A stretch of DNA of 64,000 nucleotides, taken from the NCBI GenBank assembly GCA_902467875.1, contig CABQWP010000003.1:15113-79112 (forward strand), given 5' to 3'. This document shows positions 1 to 8,471 of the stretch, piece by piece. This stretch comes from an uncultured Collinsella sp. GTDB taxonomy: Bacteria > Actinomycetota > Coriobacteriia > Coriobacteriales > Coriobacteriaceae. Every line of letters begins with the position of its first letter. The stretch's first letter is position 1. Position numbers and translations under genes: made by a program. Under the pieces are notes generated by a model. That model saw only the letters and a program-made list of their open reading frames with translations. It had not been told where the DNA came from and did not search any database.

Positions 1-689
1 ATGGTGTCCTTCATGTCCGTTACCGGTTTAGCCAGCTGGCGGTAATAACGATCGCCGTCGTAAGCAATGCAGCCCTCGGCGCCCGCCGTAGCCGACACAA
101 AACGCGGACCCAGGCCCTTCACCCATGCCAGACGCTCGCGAACCTCATCCTCACTCGCAGCATCCGCCGCACTAAAGAAAGCGAAATCGACGTAGGGCGC
201 AATCTGCTCGTAGTACTCGTCGGTAGAGTCGTCCGAAAAGTCAAAAGAGACCGTGACGCCCGCAGCCTTCAACTTGGGCAGCTCGCGCTCGGTAAAGCAA
301 TAGTTGCCCGAATGAACCACATCGAACTGCTTCATGTACGAAAGGTCAAAGCGATCGAGGACATAGCGCGCATCGCCACGGATACCGCCCTCGTTGGAGC
401 CAAGGAAGACACGGTCACCGTCAACGACGGTCACGCGAGCCGCTCCGTTCTCGCCAATCATCTGCTCGCACTTGTCAAGCTCGATACCCTCATCCTCGAG
501 GCTTGCAATGACATGCTCGGCAGCGGCATCATTGCCAAAAATGCCCATGTATGCGGAGCGTGCGGCACCGCATTTCTTGGCATAAACGGCGAAGTTCACC
601 GCATTGCCGCCGGGATACATGGTGTGGATATGCTCGTAGCGATCGACGACGTTGTCGCCAAATCCGAGCGCGTTAACGTTAAATGCCAT
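1..689 (-). CDS. frlD: PfkB-family sugar kinase, FrlD-like (fructoselysine 6-kinase type), 3' end outside window
   Basis: Partial gene: about 229 codons from an ATG at 689, open to the window edge. The protein begins MAFNVNALGFGDNVVDRYEH and has the PfkB layout: an N-terminal GGNAVN substrate-binding segment near residues 27-32, then a Rossmann-type core. The visible end, KDTM, is just where the family's GAGD catalytic motif should follow, so that motif lies outside. FrlD phosphorylates the Amadori compound fructoselysine on O6. The start has AGGAG about 6 nt upstream. It lies 14 nt after the SIS-domain deglycase gene in the same direction, the expected partner. Another ribokinase-family specificity is possible; the function rests mainly on the neighbour. 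Confidence 0.78.
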   Translation of the reverse strand, partial: MAFNVNALGFGDNVVDRYEHIHTMYPGGNAVNFAVYAKKCGAARSAYMGIFGNDAAAEHVIASLEDEGIELDKCEQMIGENGAARVTVVDGDRVFLGSNEGGIRGDARYVLDRFDLSYMKQFDVVHSGNYCFTERELPKLKAAGVTVSFDFSDDSTDEYYEQIAPYVDFAFFSAADAASEDEVRERLAWVKGLGPRFVSATAGAEGCIAYDGDRYYRQLAKPVTDMKDT

Positions 690-703
690 GGCCTTTGCTC
701 CTT

Positions 704-1672
704 CTAGTACTCGACAACACCCATATAGCGACGGAAATCGGGATCGTGATCAAACACCTTGCCGCGTGCAGCACGCAGCTCGCAGTTCATGGCGTAGAAC
801 AGCACCGGGTCCAGATAGGCACGGACGCTCGCCGGCACGGCTTCCATACCGTACTCCTTGGCATCGAGCACCATCAGCGTATCGGTATGCGTCTTAAGGA
901 ACGCCAGGGCGCGCTCGTCCATAGCACGGCACTCGCTGGAGCCCATCTGCAGGAAGTAAAAAACGCCATCCTGAGTAGCCTCGAAGGGGCCATGGAAGTA
1001 CTCGGCAGAGTGGATGTAGCTGCAGTGCTGCCACTGCATCTCCATAAGAGAGCAGATAGCGAAACCGTAGGTCTGGCTAAAGTTGGGACCGCTGCCCAGA
1101 ATATAGAAGAACTCGTGCTCCTGGCAAAGCTTGGCAAAACGATCGCCCAGCTCGGCATTTACCTTCTCACGTGCCGGGGGAAGAATCTTATCCATCTCGG
1201 CGATACCGGCATACATATCGGCAAGATCGGCGTAGCCCTCCTGCTGATCGAGCAGCTCGGCCGCAAGCGACAGCGAAATGCCAGCGGGGACCTCGGCCTG
1301 CGGCACACCCTCGCCCCATGGGTAGACCCACGTGGTCCACTTGCCGGAGTCGATCTTGGATCCAGCGTTGTCGGTCTGGGCGATCACCGTAGCGCCGGCG
1401 GCAAGGGCAATCTCGCAGCCCTCGACGACCTCCGGGGTATTGCCACTGTGGCTGCAAGCGATGACCAGGGACTTCTCGCCCAGACGACGCGGACGCATAA
1501 TGTCGAATTCACGCGCGGTATAGATATACGAAGTGAAGGTGGTTGCCTCGCGCTGCAGAAGCTCATGAGCCGGGATCAAATCGATCATGGAGCCACCGCA
1601 AGCAATCCAGTAGACGCTGTCGAACTTGCCCTTCTCGGCAATTGCCTCTTTGATCAGATCGCGTGCGTTCAT
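704..1672 (-). CDS. frlB: SIS-domain sugar-phosphate deglycase, FrlB-like (fructoselysine-6-phosphate deglycase)
   Basis: 322 residues with two SIS (sugar isomerase) domains. The first carries CGGSM at 25-29 and SHSGNT at 74-79, the phosphosugar-binding serine loops. The second, from about residue 180, contains GSGPNFSQ and HSAEYFHGPFE. FrlB cleaves fructoselysine 6-phosphate to glucose 6-phosphate plus lysine. I chose the ATG at 1672 because AAAGGAA sits upstream; an upstream in-frame start at 1705 lacks a good ribosome site. The order epimerase-deglycase-kinase on one strand supports an Amadori-product operon. GlmS-like or other SIS deglycases would share the fold, so the exact amine released is not proven. 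Confidence 0.82.
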   Translation of the reverse strand: MNARDLIKEAIAEKGKFDSVYWIACGGSMIDLIPAHELLQREATTFTSYIYTAREFDIMRPRRLGEKSLVIACSHSGNTPEVVEGCEIALAAGATVIAQTDNAGSKIDSGKWTTWVYPWGEGVPQAEVPAGISLSLAAELLDQQEGYADLADMYAGIAEMDKILPPAREKVNAELGDRFAKLCQEHEFFYILGSGPNFSQTYGFAICSLMEMQWQHCSYIHSAEYFHGPFEATQDGVFYFLQMGSSECRAMDERALAFLKTHTDTLMVLDAKEYGMEAVPASVRAYLDPVLFYAMNCELRAARGKVFDHDPDFRRYMGVVEY

Positions 1673-1734
1673 ATCCAGTTCCTTTCTTGTTTGGGCCGCA
1701 ATCAATGACGTTGGTTGCGTGGCCGATAGTTGTT

Positions 1735-2586
1735 TTAGTCAATCAGATATTTCTCGAATGCGGCCATGTTCTTGGCATCAGCCGCCGCCGGGTCATCGTA
1801 GTAACGGCCGTCCGTAATTTCCTGGCCCAGCATGCCGTCGAAACCATGGACGTTGAGTGTGGCAACGAAGGCGTCCATATCGTGCTTGCCATCGCCCCAC
1901 ACCAGATGGCCATACGGGTCACCGTCGATAAAGTGCATCTCGTGAATTGCCCCATCACCAAAGGTGGCAAACCAGTCCTCGAGCGTCTCGCCAGCAACGC
2001 CCATCGCGGTTGTATCAACCATGGGCTGTAAATACGGGCTCGCGACCTCGTCAATCATGCGCTTCGCATCGGAAACCGTCGTCACAAGGTTGCTCTCCTC
2101 GGGACGCAGGCTTTCCATCGTAAGCACCAGACCGTGCTCGCCGGCATACTCCGCCAGAATGGACAAGTGCTCGCGGCTGCGCTTCCAGGCTTCCTCGCGG
2201 TCCTCGTCCCAGTCGCCCCAGCCCGAGTTGACGGACATACGGTCGCACCCAAGTACCTCGGCAAGCTCAATGCCGTGCTTAAAGTACGCCAGGCTGCGCT
2301 GTTCATGCAGCGGCTTGCGTGCGCAGTACTGCCAAGGATAGACAACATTCTCGGGGCACAGAGTACGATACCTAAGCCCACGGTCTGCAGCCTTTTTCGC
2401 CAGGACCTCAGCCTCAAAGTAGCCCGTATGGTCGAGCGTCACATGCGGCTCTGCGCACCACAGCTCAATGGACTCAAAGCCCAAACGCTGCTGCACATCA
2501 AGGAAGTAATCGAGCGACCACATGATGTAGTGGATATTCATGCCCGCAATCTGTTCGCGGCGCAGCGTCGGCTTGGATTCAGACAT
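1735..2586 (-). CDS. frlC: TIM-barrel sugar epimerase/isomerase, FrlC-like
   Basis: 283 residues of the xylose-isomerase-like TIM-barrel family. Candidate metal ligands follow the usual Glu-Asp-His-Glu order: Glu158 in TMESLRP, Asp191 in MVDTT, His218 in HEMHF and Glu256 in GQEITDG. The segment MESLRPEESN resembles EPLTPYESN, which I recall for Escherichia coli FrlC, the fructoselysine/psicoselysine 3-epimerase. The start has AAGGAGG six bases upstream. The upstream amidohydrolase stops one base before this ATG, so the two are translationally coupled. With frlB and frlD downstream, it probably lets the operon accept a C3-epimeric Amadori sugar. Another keto-sugar epimerase role cannot be excluded. 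Confidence 0.7.
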   Translation of the reverse strand: MSESKPTLRREQIAGMNIHYIMWSLDYFLDVQQRLGFESIELWCAEPHVTLDHTGYFEAEVLAKKAADRGLRYRTLCPENVVYPWQYCARKPLHEQRSLAYFKHGIELAEVLGCDRMSVNSGWGDWDEDREEAWKRSREHLSILAEYAGEHGLVLTMESLRPEESNLVTTVSDAKRMIDEVASPYLQPMVDTTAMGVAGETLEDWFATFGDGAIHEMHFIDGDPYGHLVWGDGKHDMDAFVATLNVHGFDGMLGQEITDGRYYDDPAAADAKNMAAFEKYLID

Positions 2587-2587
2587 C

Positions 2588-4171
2588 TTATGCCTCCTTA
2601 TTTCGATCGAACACGATTTGTCCGTCCGACATCGTCATATCAACCGCAAGATCGCGTGCGTCGCGATAATCGAGGTCAAACACATCCCGATCGAGCACGC
2701 AGATATCGGCAAGCTTGCCGACCTCGAGCGTACCCAGCTCATCTTCGCGCATCAGATCGTACGCGCCCCCGGCAGTCCAAGCGCGCAAGAGCTCGACAAG
2801 CGTCAGCGTGTTGACCTCATTCACGGGCAGTCCGTCGGCGAAGAATCCGCCGCACGCGCTGTAGATTGACTCGCCCAGGCTCGGAATCAACAGCGGCAAA
2901 TCCGTTCCACAGCACACCGTGCATCCGGAATCTTCCATGCCGCGGCGATTCCAGCTGTGCAAAAGTCGCGTCTCGCCAATTTGTCGACGCATCATCGACA
3001 GGCAATCCTCGCGCCGGCCCAGCGTCAGAATCTGCGGATAGACCTCGCAAATTCCACCTAACTTGCCAAACTCGACAAGATCGGTCGGGTCAGAGTTCTC
3101 GAGATCGGTAATCGCATGGCGGCGAAGCATCCGTCCATGCTCGTCTCGAGGCAGCGAGGCATAGAGCGCCACGGTGCGACGAACGGCGCCATCACCCTGG
3201 CAATGCAAGGAATATCGGAAGCCGTCAGCATCAATTGCACGCAGCTCGCTTTCAATCAGATCCCACTCTGGCTCCTCGACGACCGTCTTGCCGGCAGCGC
3301 CCGCATCGGCCGTATCCTCATAGGGGTCAATCATCTCGGCAAGCCCCGCCCATACGCCGCGATCGGTCATACGGTTGAAGCCAGAAAAACGAACGAACGG
3401 TCCCCGGAAGCGCTCTCGTGCCTCGCGAGCATATGCCAGATTTGCACCAGCGCCCACCGGCTGCGACATCATAGAGACGCGAACCGTCAGCTCGCCAGAT
3501 TCCTCACGGCGAGCCATTTCGTCGGCAAAGCCGTAGTAGTCATCAAACGCCATCTCCTTGATGGCGGTAACGCCGCGCTCGTTAAGCATGCTCATGTAGT
3601 CCGAATACCCCGCGCGCACCTCGGGCAACGCGAGGAAATCGCTCATCATGCGCCAGATCTTCTCGGCATAGCACGCCTGCGGTGTAAAACCGTATCGCGC
3701 ACTGGCGGCAGCATTGAGAACGCAGGTCTCCGCGCCCGGTGTAAAGCAGACGACAGGGATATCACCAAAAAACTCGTCAAACACAGCTGCCGTATTTGCG
3801 TTCTCGGCATCCGATGCCAACGTTTCGGATAGGTTGTGGCCAAAAGCCGCCGCGCAATCCGGATGATCTTCTTTCCATGCACGCAAGAGCGACACGGCCT
3901 CTTTGGCATCATCGATGCCGGACAGATCAGACCCCAACGTCCGCAGCGCCCAGCCTGTATAGAAGGTATGTACATCGATCAGACCAGGCATGACGGTGCG
4001 GTCGCCCAGATCAACTACCTCGTCCGCCTGGGTCAAATACGAAGCCACCTCACACTTGGTGCCAACCGCCTCAATTCGATTGCCACGGACCGCTACGAAA
4101 CCTTCAAACGGCAGGTCCCCCGTACCGGTAAAGACGCTCTTAGACGTCAGGACCGTTAAACGATCAGACAT
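2588..4171 (-). CDS. YtcJ-type amidohydrolase (amidohydrolase family 3) with altered metal motif
   Basis: 527 residues. A small beta domain (about 1-60) precedes a TIM barrel typical of the YtcJ/formamide deformylase group. The first metal motif reads DVHTF at 66-70: His68 is kept but Phe70 replaces the second histidine of the usual HxH. Later ligand-like motifs are SLHCQGDG (about 325), RHAITD (about 357) and GTDLPLL (about 430). I chose ATG 4171 because AGGTGG lies 5 nt upstream; a GTG at 4180 abuts the previous stop. It sits between the carrier and the epimerase, so it may trim an acyl or amide group from an imported Amadori compound. The substrate is unknown. Confidence 0.72.
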   Translation of the reverse strand: MSDRLTVLTSKSVFTGTGDLPFEGFVAVRGNRIEAVGTKCEVASYLTQADEVVDLGDRTVMPGLIDVHTFYTGWALRTLGSDLSGIDDAKEAVSLLRAWKEDHPDCAAAFGHNLSETLASDAENANTAAVFDEFFGDIPVVCFTPGAETCVLNAAASARYGFTPQACYAEKIWRMMSDFLALPEVRAGYSDYMSMLNERGVTAIKEMAFDDYYGFADEMARREESGELTVRVSMMSQPVGAGANLAYAREARERFRGPFVRFSGFNRMTDRGVWAGLAEMIDPYEDTADAGAAGKTVVEEPEWDLIESELRAIDADGFRYSLHCQGDGAVRRTVALYASLPRDEHGRMLRRHAITDLENSDPTDLVEFGKLGGICEVYPQILTLGRREDCLSMMRRQIGETRLLHSWNRRGMEDSGCTVCCGTDLPLLIPSLGESIYSACGGFFADGLPVNEVNTLTLVELLRAWTAGGAYDLMREDELGTLEVGKLADICVLDRDVFDLDYRDARDLAVDMTMSDGQIVFDRNKEA

Positions 4172-4180
4172 CACAACCAC

Positions 4181-5644
4181 CTACACCGGAAGCATGCCAG
4201 AGATTGCCGTTACGATCAGGCCAAAGACGACCATAAAAATGAAGAACTTCCAAATGGTCTTCCACCATTGACCAAACGAGATCTTTGCCACGGCAAGACC
4301 GGCAACCGTCATGCCCGCCACGGGACTGATGGTGTTGATGGTCTGATTAGCAAACTGGAGCGCGGTAACGGCGGCTTCGGGATTGAGGCCCATAAGCTCG
4401 GTCAGCGGACCCATGACGGGCATGGTGAGCGCCGCAAGTCCAGAGCTCGAGGGAACCAGCAAAGAGAGCAGGCCAAGGACGATATACATAAACGTGGTGT
4501 AGACGGCGGCAGGTGCACCGGCCAGTGCAGTAGCGAGCGCCTGGAGGATGGTGTCGATGATCATGCCACCCTCTGCAATGACCAAGATGCCGCGAGCGAT
4601 GCCGATGACGATGGCGGCGTACGCAAAGTCGGCAATGCCTTTAACGAACTCCTCGGCGATCGTCTGCTGGTCAAGGCCGCCCAGGATACCGGCAAGCAAG
4701 CCCATACCAAGGAACACGGCGGAAATCTCATTCATGTACCAGCCCTGGGTAACAAGACCCCAGACGATAATGCCCATACCGCAGGCAAAATCGATAAGCA
4801 CGAGCTTCTGACGGGTAGTGAACTCTTCCTCGATGGAGGCATCGGTCACGGAAAACTCAACACGCTTGAGCTTGTCGTCCTCGTACGTAATGGACGACTC
4901 GGGGTTTTTCTTGACACGCATGGCATAGCGCATGGCCCACGCGATACCGACGGCAGTGAAGATGACCCAAGAAACGGCGCGCAGCCACAGCTGAGGATTG
5001 CCCTCGATACCAATGATGCCTTGGGCGATCAAAACATTAAACGGGTCGATGGTCGAAGCACAATATCCCAGGTTAGGACCAAGGAAGCAGATGATAAACG
5101 CCGTCATCGAGTCATACCCGATACCCATCATGATGGGAATGAAGATGGCATAGAACGGCAGGGCTTCCTCAGACATACCAAACGTAGTGCCGCAAATGGA
5201 CAGCAACGTCATCGTGATGGGAATGATGAGGATGTCCTTGTTCTTGAGCTTTTTAATCACACGGCTCATGCCGGCATTCAAAGCGTTGGTCTTGGTGATG
5301 ACTGCGAACGATCCGCCAATCAATAAGACGAACGCAACGACGTCGGCAGCCTCCTGGATGCCCTTAGTAGGCGCTTGCAGGACCGCAAAGATATCCTGGC
5401 CCAGATTGATGGTCTCGCCGGTCTCGGAATCGGTGTAGTTCTTATCGACCTGTTCATAGGTTCCAGCAACGGCGACTTCACGCTCGCCCGCCGCTGTCGA
5501 AATCGTCTTGCGCTGATACTGACCAGAGGGAACGATCCAAGTCAGGACCGCAAAGACAACGATCAGCAAGAACATGATCGTATAGACATGCGGTAATTTG
5601 AACTTAAAACGTCTGTTTGTCTTCTTCGCCTTCGTATCTGACAT
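4181..5644 (-). CDS. YfcC-family membrane carrier (C4-dicarboxylate/arginine-type antiporter superfamily)
   Basis: 487 residues, mostly hydrophobic, with roughly twelve predicted membrane segments. The first (FLLIVVFAVLTWIVPSGQY) is followed by an extracytoplasmic loop of about 55 residues. GMSEEALPF and GPNLGYCASTIDPFN are typical YfcC-family re-entrant segments. The family is annotated as basic amino-acid or dicarboxylate carriers; here a lysine-sugar conjugate is a reasonable cargo from context. The ATG at 5644 has GGAGG 6 nt upstream; upstream in-frame codons would overlap the promoter. It is the first gene of the five-gene cluster, and its stop is 9 bases before the amidohydrolase start. 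Confidence 0.8.
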   Translation of the reverse strand: MSDTKAKKTNRRFKFKLPHVYTIMFLLIVVFAVLTWIVPSGQYQRKTISTAAGEREVAVAGTYEQVDKNYTDSETGETINLGQDIFAVLQAPTKGIQEAADVVAFVLLIGGSFAVITKTNALNAGMSRVIKKLKNKDILIIPITMTLLSICGTTFGMSEEALPFYAIFIPIMMGIGYDSMTAFIICFLGPNLGYCASTIDPFNVLIAQGIIGIEGNPQLWLRAVSWVIFTAVGIAWAMRYAMRVKKNPESSITYEDDKLKRVEFSVTDASIEEEFTTRQKLVLIDFACGMGIIVWGLVTQGWYMNEISAVFLGMGLLAGILGGLDQQTIAEEFVKGIADFAYAAIVIGIARGILVIAEGGMIIDTILQALATALAGAPAAVYTTFMYIVLGLLSLLVPSSSGLAALTMPVMGPLTELMGLNPEAAVTALQFANQTINTISPVAGMTVAGLAVAKISFGQWWKTIWKFFIFMVVFGLIVTAISGMLPV

Positions 5645-5709
5645 AGATACCTCCAAAGAACTCGAGACTGCATCACATCTCGCTTCAACGCCTGCGCAAG
5701 GCAAACGTT

Positions 5710-5752
5710 CTATGACGTTCCATAGATTACCAGCAGCTTTTCCCATCATCAA
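5710..5752 (-). promoter_or_regulatory. Promoter of the frl-like operon with a candidate GntR operator
   Basis: Read on the minus strand, TTGATG (5747-5752) and TAATCT (5724-5729) are separated by 17 bp, and the -10 has an extended TGG. An inverted repeat, CTATG-N6-CATAG (5710-5725), overlaps the -10. This position and symmetry fit a repressor site for the GntR/UTRA regulator encoded just upstream. The -35/-10 match is clear; the identity of the regulator is inference. Confidence 0.6.
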
Positions 5753-5814
5753 GATAATTTCAAACTGATTGCCGCGACGCGGTTGAACGGTTGCGTTCGC
5801 GCCGTGAACGGTAT

Positions 5815-5850
5815 GGAAACGCCCGGTGAGATAATCCACCGGGCGTTTCC
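5815..5850. terminator. Perfect 14-bp hairpin after the GntR gene
   Basis: Arms 5815-5828 and 5837-5850 (GGAAACGCCCGGTG and its complement) enclose an 8-nt loop. It lies 13 bases past the regulator stop. No T-run follows in the minus direction, so termination may be weak or Rho-assisted. Confidence 0.6.
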
Positions 5851-5862
5851 ATTCGCAATGTC

Positions 5863-6606
5863 CTAGATGTCAAAAACGTAGCGAGACCCAATGATCCGCT
5901 GACGACCGATGATAAACGGCCGCCGCTGCTCATCGAAAAAGAAGGCTTCCATATAAAACAAGGGTTCGCCAACGGGAACTGCCAACAGTCGAGCGACCTC
6001 GGGCGACGCGCACGCGATCTCGAGCGTGCACGGGTCGGTAAACGCGGGCGTGCGGCCCGTCCGGTTGCGCACGAACTCAAAAATGGATTGGTTAGATAGA
6101 GGTGCCGTTGATAGATAGGCGTTGTCCTCGTAAACATATATGTTGTTCTCGAGCATGACAGGGACGCCATCGGCAGTGCGCACGCGCTCAACGCAAATCA
6201 AGTCAGTTCCAACGGGAACACCAAAGAACTGTGCTTCGGTGGAATCCGCCGGCAGTATCTTTCTCGAAATGACACACGCCCCCGGTTCCATTCCGTTAAC
6301 GCGGCATGCGTCCGAAAAACTCTGGACGTCATCCTTCTGGCGAATCTTGCGCTTGAGCTTGGGGGCATTGACAAACGTGCCTTTCCCCTGTCGCTTCGTT
6401 AGATAGCCCTGCTGGACGAGCTCCTCAATAGCGCGTCGCACGGTAACGCGGCCAACTTTATAGCTCTCAGCCAATTCGAATTCGTTGGGTATCCGCGCGC
6501 CTGCCTTGTAGGCGCCGGAGTTGATTTCGTTTTTAATGATATCAATGACCTGTTGGTACAGCGGTATCGCTGCTTTACCGTCAGTTGGCCCTTCAGTCGG
6601 TGGCAT
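5863..6606 (-). CDS. GntR-family transcriptional regulator with UTRA domain (FrlR-like)
   Basis: 247 residues. A winged helix at about 13-80 shows IPLYQQVIDIIKNEI, then the GntR recognition region (VGRVTVRRAIEELVQQGYL) and the wing KRQGKGTFV. A UTRA ligand-binding domain covers about 95-240. UTRA regulators sense phosphorylated sugars or sugar-amines and control adjacent catabolic genes. The ATG at 6606 has GAGAGGG upstream. It is upstream of and co-oriented with the frl-like operon, with its own hairpin between, so it is probably transcribed separately and represses the promoter at about 5720-5752. The effector is likely a fructoselysine-type phosphate by context only. Confidence 0.85.
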   Translation of the reverse strand: MPPTEGPTDGKAAIPLYQQVIDIIKNEINSGAYKAGARIPNEFELAESYKVGRVTVRRAIEELVQQGYLTKRQGKGTFVNAPKLKRKIRQKDDVQSFSDACRVNGMEPGACVISRKILPADSTEAQFFGVPVGTDLICVERVRTADGVPVMLENNIYVYEDNAYLSTAPLSNQSIFEFVRNRTGRTPAFTDPCTLEIACASPEVARLLAVPVGEPLFYMEAFFFDEQRRPFIIGRQRIIGSRYVFDI

Positions 6607-6636
6607 ATACCCTCTCCCAGCACAATTAAGTCTAAA

Positions 6637-6673
6637 GCGGGCCCAAGGGCATTCAGCAAGCCCTTAAGCCCGC
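6637..6673. terminator. Hairpin between HAD gene and GntR gene
   Basis: GCGGGC..AAGGGC (6637-6650) pairs with GCCCTT..GCCCGC (6660-6673) around a 9-nt loop. In the minus direction a short T stretch follows. It probably ends the HAD transcript and would lie in or before the 5' leader of the regulator gene. Confidence 0.6.
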
Positions 6674-6756
6674 ATTAGCTTAAAGTATGCTAGGTGTCGC
6701 ACCAAAATGTTAGCTATTTACTCATCAGACCCGAAAAACGCGCAACTACCGCGATC

Positions 6757-7416
6757 CTAAGAAAGCGTGAGCAGTTCCGGCAGCTGGTCGATAATCTTGT
6801 CCGCGGCATCCTGGCTAAAGCCAAAGCGCTCCTCGCGCTTGGCAATGACTGTCAGGCCGGCTCGCTTGCCGGCAGTGATGCCAGGCACCGAATCCTCGAC
6901 GCAGCAGCAGCGATTCGCGGGCAGCCCCAGCAGGTCCAGCGCATGCAGGTAGATGTCGGGCTCGGGCTTGCTCTCCTTAAACTGCTCGCCGCTCACCACA
7001 TACTCAAAGGCATCCGACAGCCCGCATGCGTTGAGCACTTCCTCGATGCTATCCATGGGAGACGAGCTGGCAAGCGCCACGCGAACGCCACGGCGCGGCA
7101 GCTCTCGAATCGTATCCACGGCGCCTGGGTTAATCAAAGCCTGATAGTCGCGCGGACGCTTATGCGCCCACTCGTTCCAACGGGCCAACGCTTCCTCGCC
7201 AGTGAAATGCCCCTTACCGGCGCGCTCAAACCAATCGACCAGCATATGCAGGAAGAACTGGTGCGAAGTACCGACCTGCCCATTCAACTCCTCTTGAGTC
7301 AGGTTAAGCCCAAGCTCCTTGGCAAACGCGGCAGTCTCGCCCAGGTAGTAATACTCGGTATCGACAATCACGCCGTCCATGTCAAAGATAACGGCGTCGA
7401 ACGGAAATGCGGACAC
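6757..7416 (-). CDS. HAD-superfamily phosphatase, beta-phosphoglucomutase-like
   Basis: 219 residues. Motif I is DMDG with Asp12 (nucleophile) and Asp14. Motif II is SSSPM in ALASSSPMDS. Motif III is the lysine in KESKPEPDIY, and motif IV is CVEDSVPG. A helical cap lies between about 20 and 85, as in beta-phosphoglucomutase-like or small-sugar phosphatases. The start is GTG at 7416, preceded by GGAGGG; the longer reading upstream has no ribosome site and runs into a terminator stem. It belongs to a minus-strand pair of unrelated HAD enzymes. The substrate is probably a sugar phosphate but cannot be fixed from sequence. Confidence 0.82.
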   Translation of the reverse strand: MSAFPFDAVIFDMDGVIVDTEYYYLGETAAFAKELGLNLTQEELNGQVGTSHQFFLHMLVDWFERAGKGHFTGEEALARWNEWAHKRPRDYQALINPGAVDTIRELPRRGVRVALASSSPMDSIEEVLNACGLSDAFEYVVSGEQFKESKPEPDIYLHALDLLGLPANRCCCVEDSVPGITAGKRAGLTVIAKREERFGFSQDAADKIIDQLPELLTLS

Positions 7417-7430
7417 GGCACCCTCCCTAA

Positions 7431-7457
7431 CAAAAGGGCGCCCGCAAGCGGACGCCC
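7431..7457 (-). terminator. Rho-independent terminator
   Basis: GGGCG-CCGC arms (7436-7445 and 7448-7457, one mismatch) are followed in the minus direction by TTTTGTT. It separates the Cof-type HAD gene from the next HAD gene. Confidence 0.75.
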
Positions 7458-7479
7458 GAGCCATGCACTATCGGCGATT

Positions 7480-8322
7480 CTAACCCAGCAGCTTATCCAG
7501 CGCCACCGCAATGCCGTCTTCGTTATTATTGGCGGTCACCATCTGGGCCACAGCCTTGACCTCATCGACGGCGTTGCCCATGGCAACACCGGTTCCGGCC
7601 CACTCAATCATAGACTTGTCATTCTGGCCGTCGCCAAACGAGACGACCTCGCTGGCATCGATGCCGAGCTTGGGCAGGGCACCCTCGAGCGCGCGGGCCT
7701 TGTCAATACCGGGCGCCGTGTACTCAAAGTACCAGTCGGCCGTAAACATACCCGAAAGCGTCTGGGTAAAGGGCGCGTACATCTCCTCGTAATGCGCTTG
7801 CAGATAGGCCGGGTCGCCCGCCGTCAGCAGCTTGTCCACGGGATAAGCATCAGCGACCTCATGCAGGCTCTCCACCTCGCGAATCTTAAGATCGCACGCG
7901 TCGCGCTCATACTTGACGATGTTTTTCTGCGAGCCATCCGGCAGCGTAATCATGCAATGGTACGAGTCCTCGACGTGCAAATCGCGACCGAGCGAAATCA
8001 TAGGGATCACGTCAAAATTACGCAGGTGATCAATCAGGCGATGCAATTCGTCGGCAGGCATAGCCTGATCGAACAGCACCTCGTCGGTCTGGGCATCGAC
8101 GACGTGTGCGCCGTTAAAGGCCACCAGCAGACCGTCATGGTTTTGAAGGTCGAGCTCCTGCGCCAAGGCGTGCAGCCCCCATGCGGGACGGCCCGACGCC
8201 AAGATGAGCTTAATGCCCGACTCCTGCGCAGCGAGCAGCTTCTCGCGCGTACGCGGGCTAATCACTTTCTGGTCGTTGGTGAGCGTACCGTCAATATCCA
8301 TCGCGATGGCTTTGATTGCCAT
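7480..8322 (-). CDS. Cof-type HAD hydrolase (class IIB)
   Basis: 280 residues. MAIKAIAMDIDGTL has catalytic Asp9 and Asp11; LILASGRP is motif II; SFGDGQNDKSMIEWAG is motif IV. The Cof-type alpha/beta cap lies between about 85 and 185. Members dephosphorylate sugar phosphates, flavin mononucleotide or pyridoxal phosphate. The ATG at 8322 has GGGAGG seven bases upstream and is the first residue conserved in the family; more upstream starts would add about 29 residues without a ribosome site. A terminator follows. The specific substrate is unknown. Confidence 0.84.
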   Translation of the reverse strand: MAIKAIAMDIDGTLTNDQKVISPRTREKLLAAQESGIKLILASGRPAWGLHALAQELDLQNHDGLLVAFNGAHVVDAQTDEVLFDQAMPADELHRLIDHLRNFDVIPMISLGRDLHVEDSYHCMITLPDGSQKNIVKYERDACDLKIREVESLHEVADAYPVDKLLTAGDPAYLQAHYEEMYAPFTQTLSGMFTADWYFEYTAPGIDKARALEGALPKLGIDASEVVSFGDGQNDKSMIEWAGTGVAMGNAVDEVKAVAQMVTANNNEDGIAVALDKLLG

Positions 8323-8471
8323 ATATGCCTCCCTGTCATTGAATAACCTTGTCTGAGTCATCATACAGAACAGCCACCGCGACTCCGTTTGCAACGGGAA
8401 AAATGTCATATTGTCCCGAACATGAACGGCGTGTGGTCGTGAAGCTTTATCGCTCAGGTCAAATACGTCTG

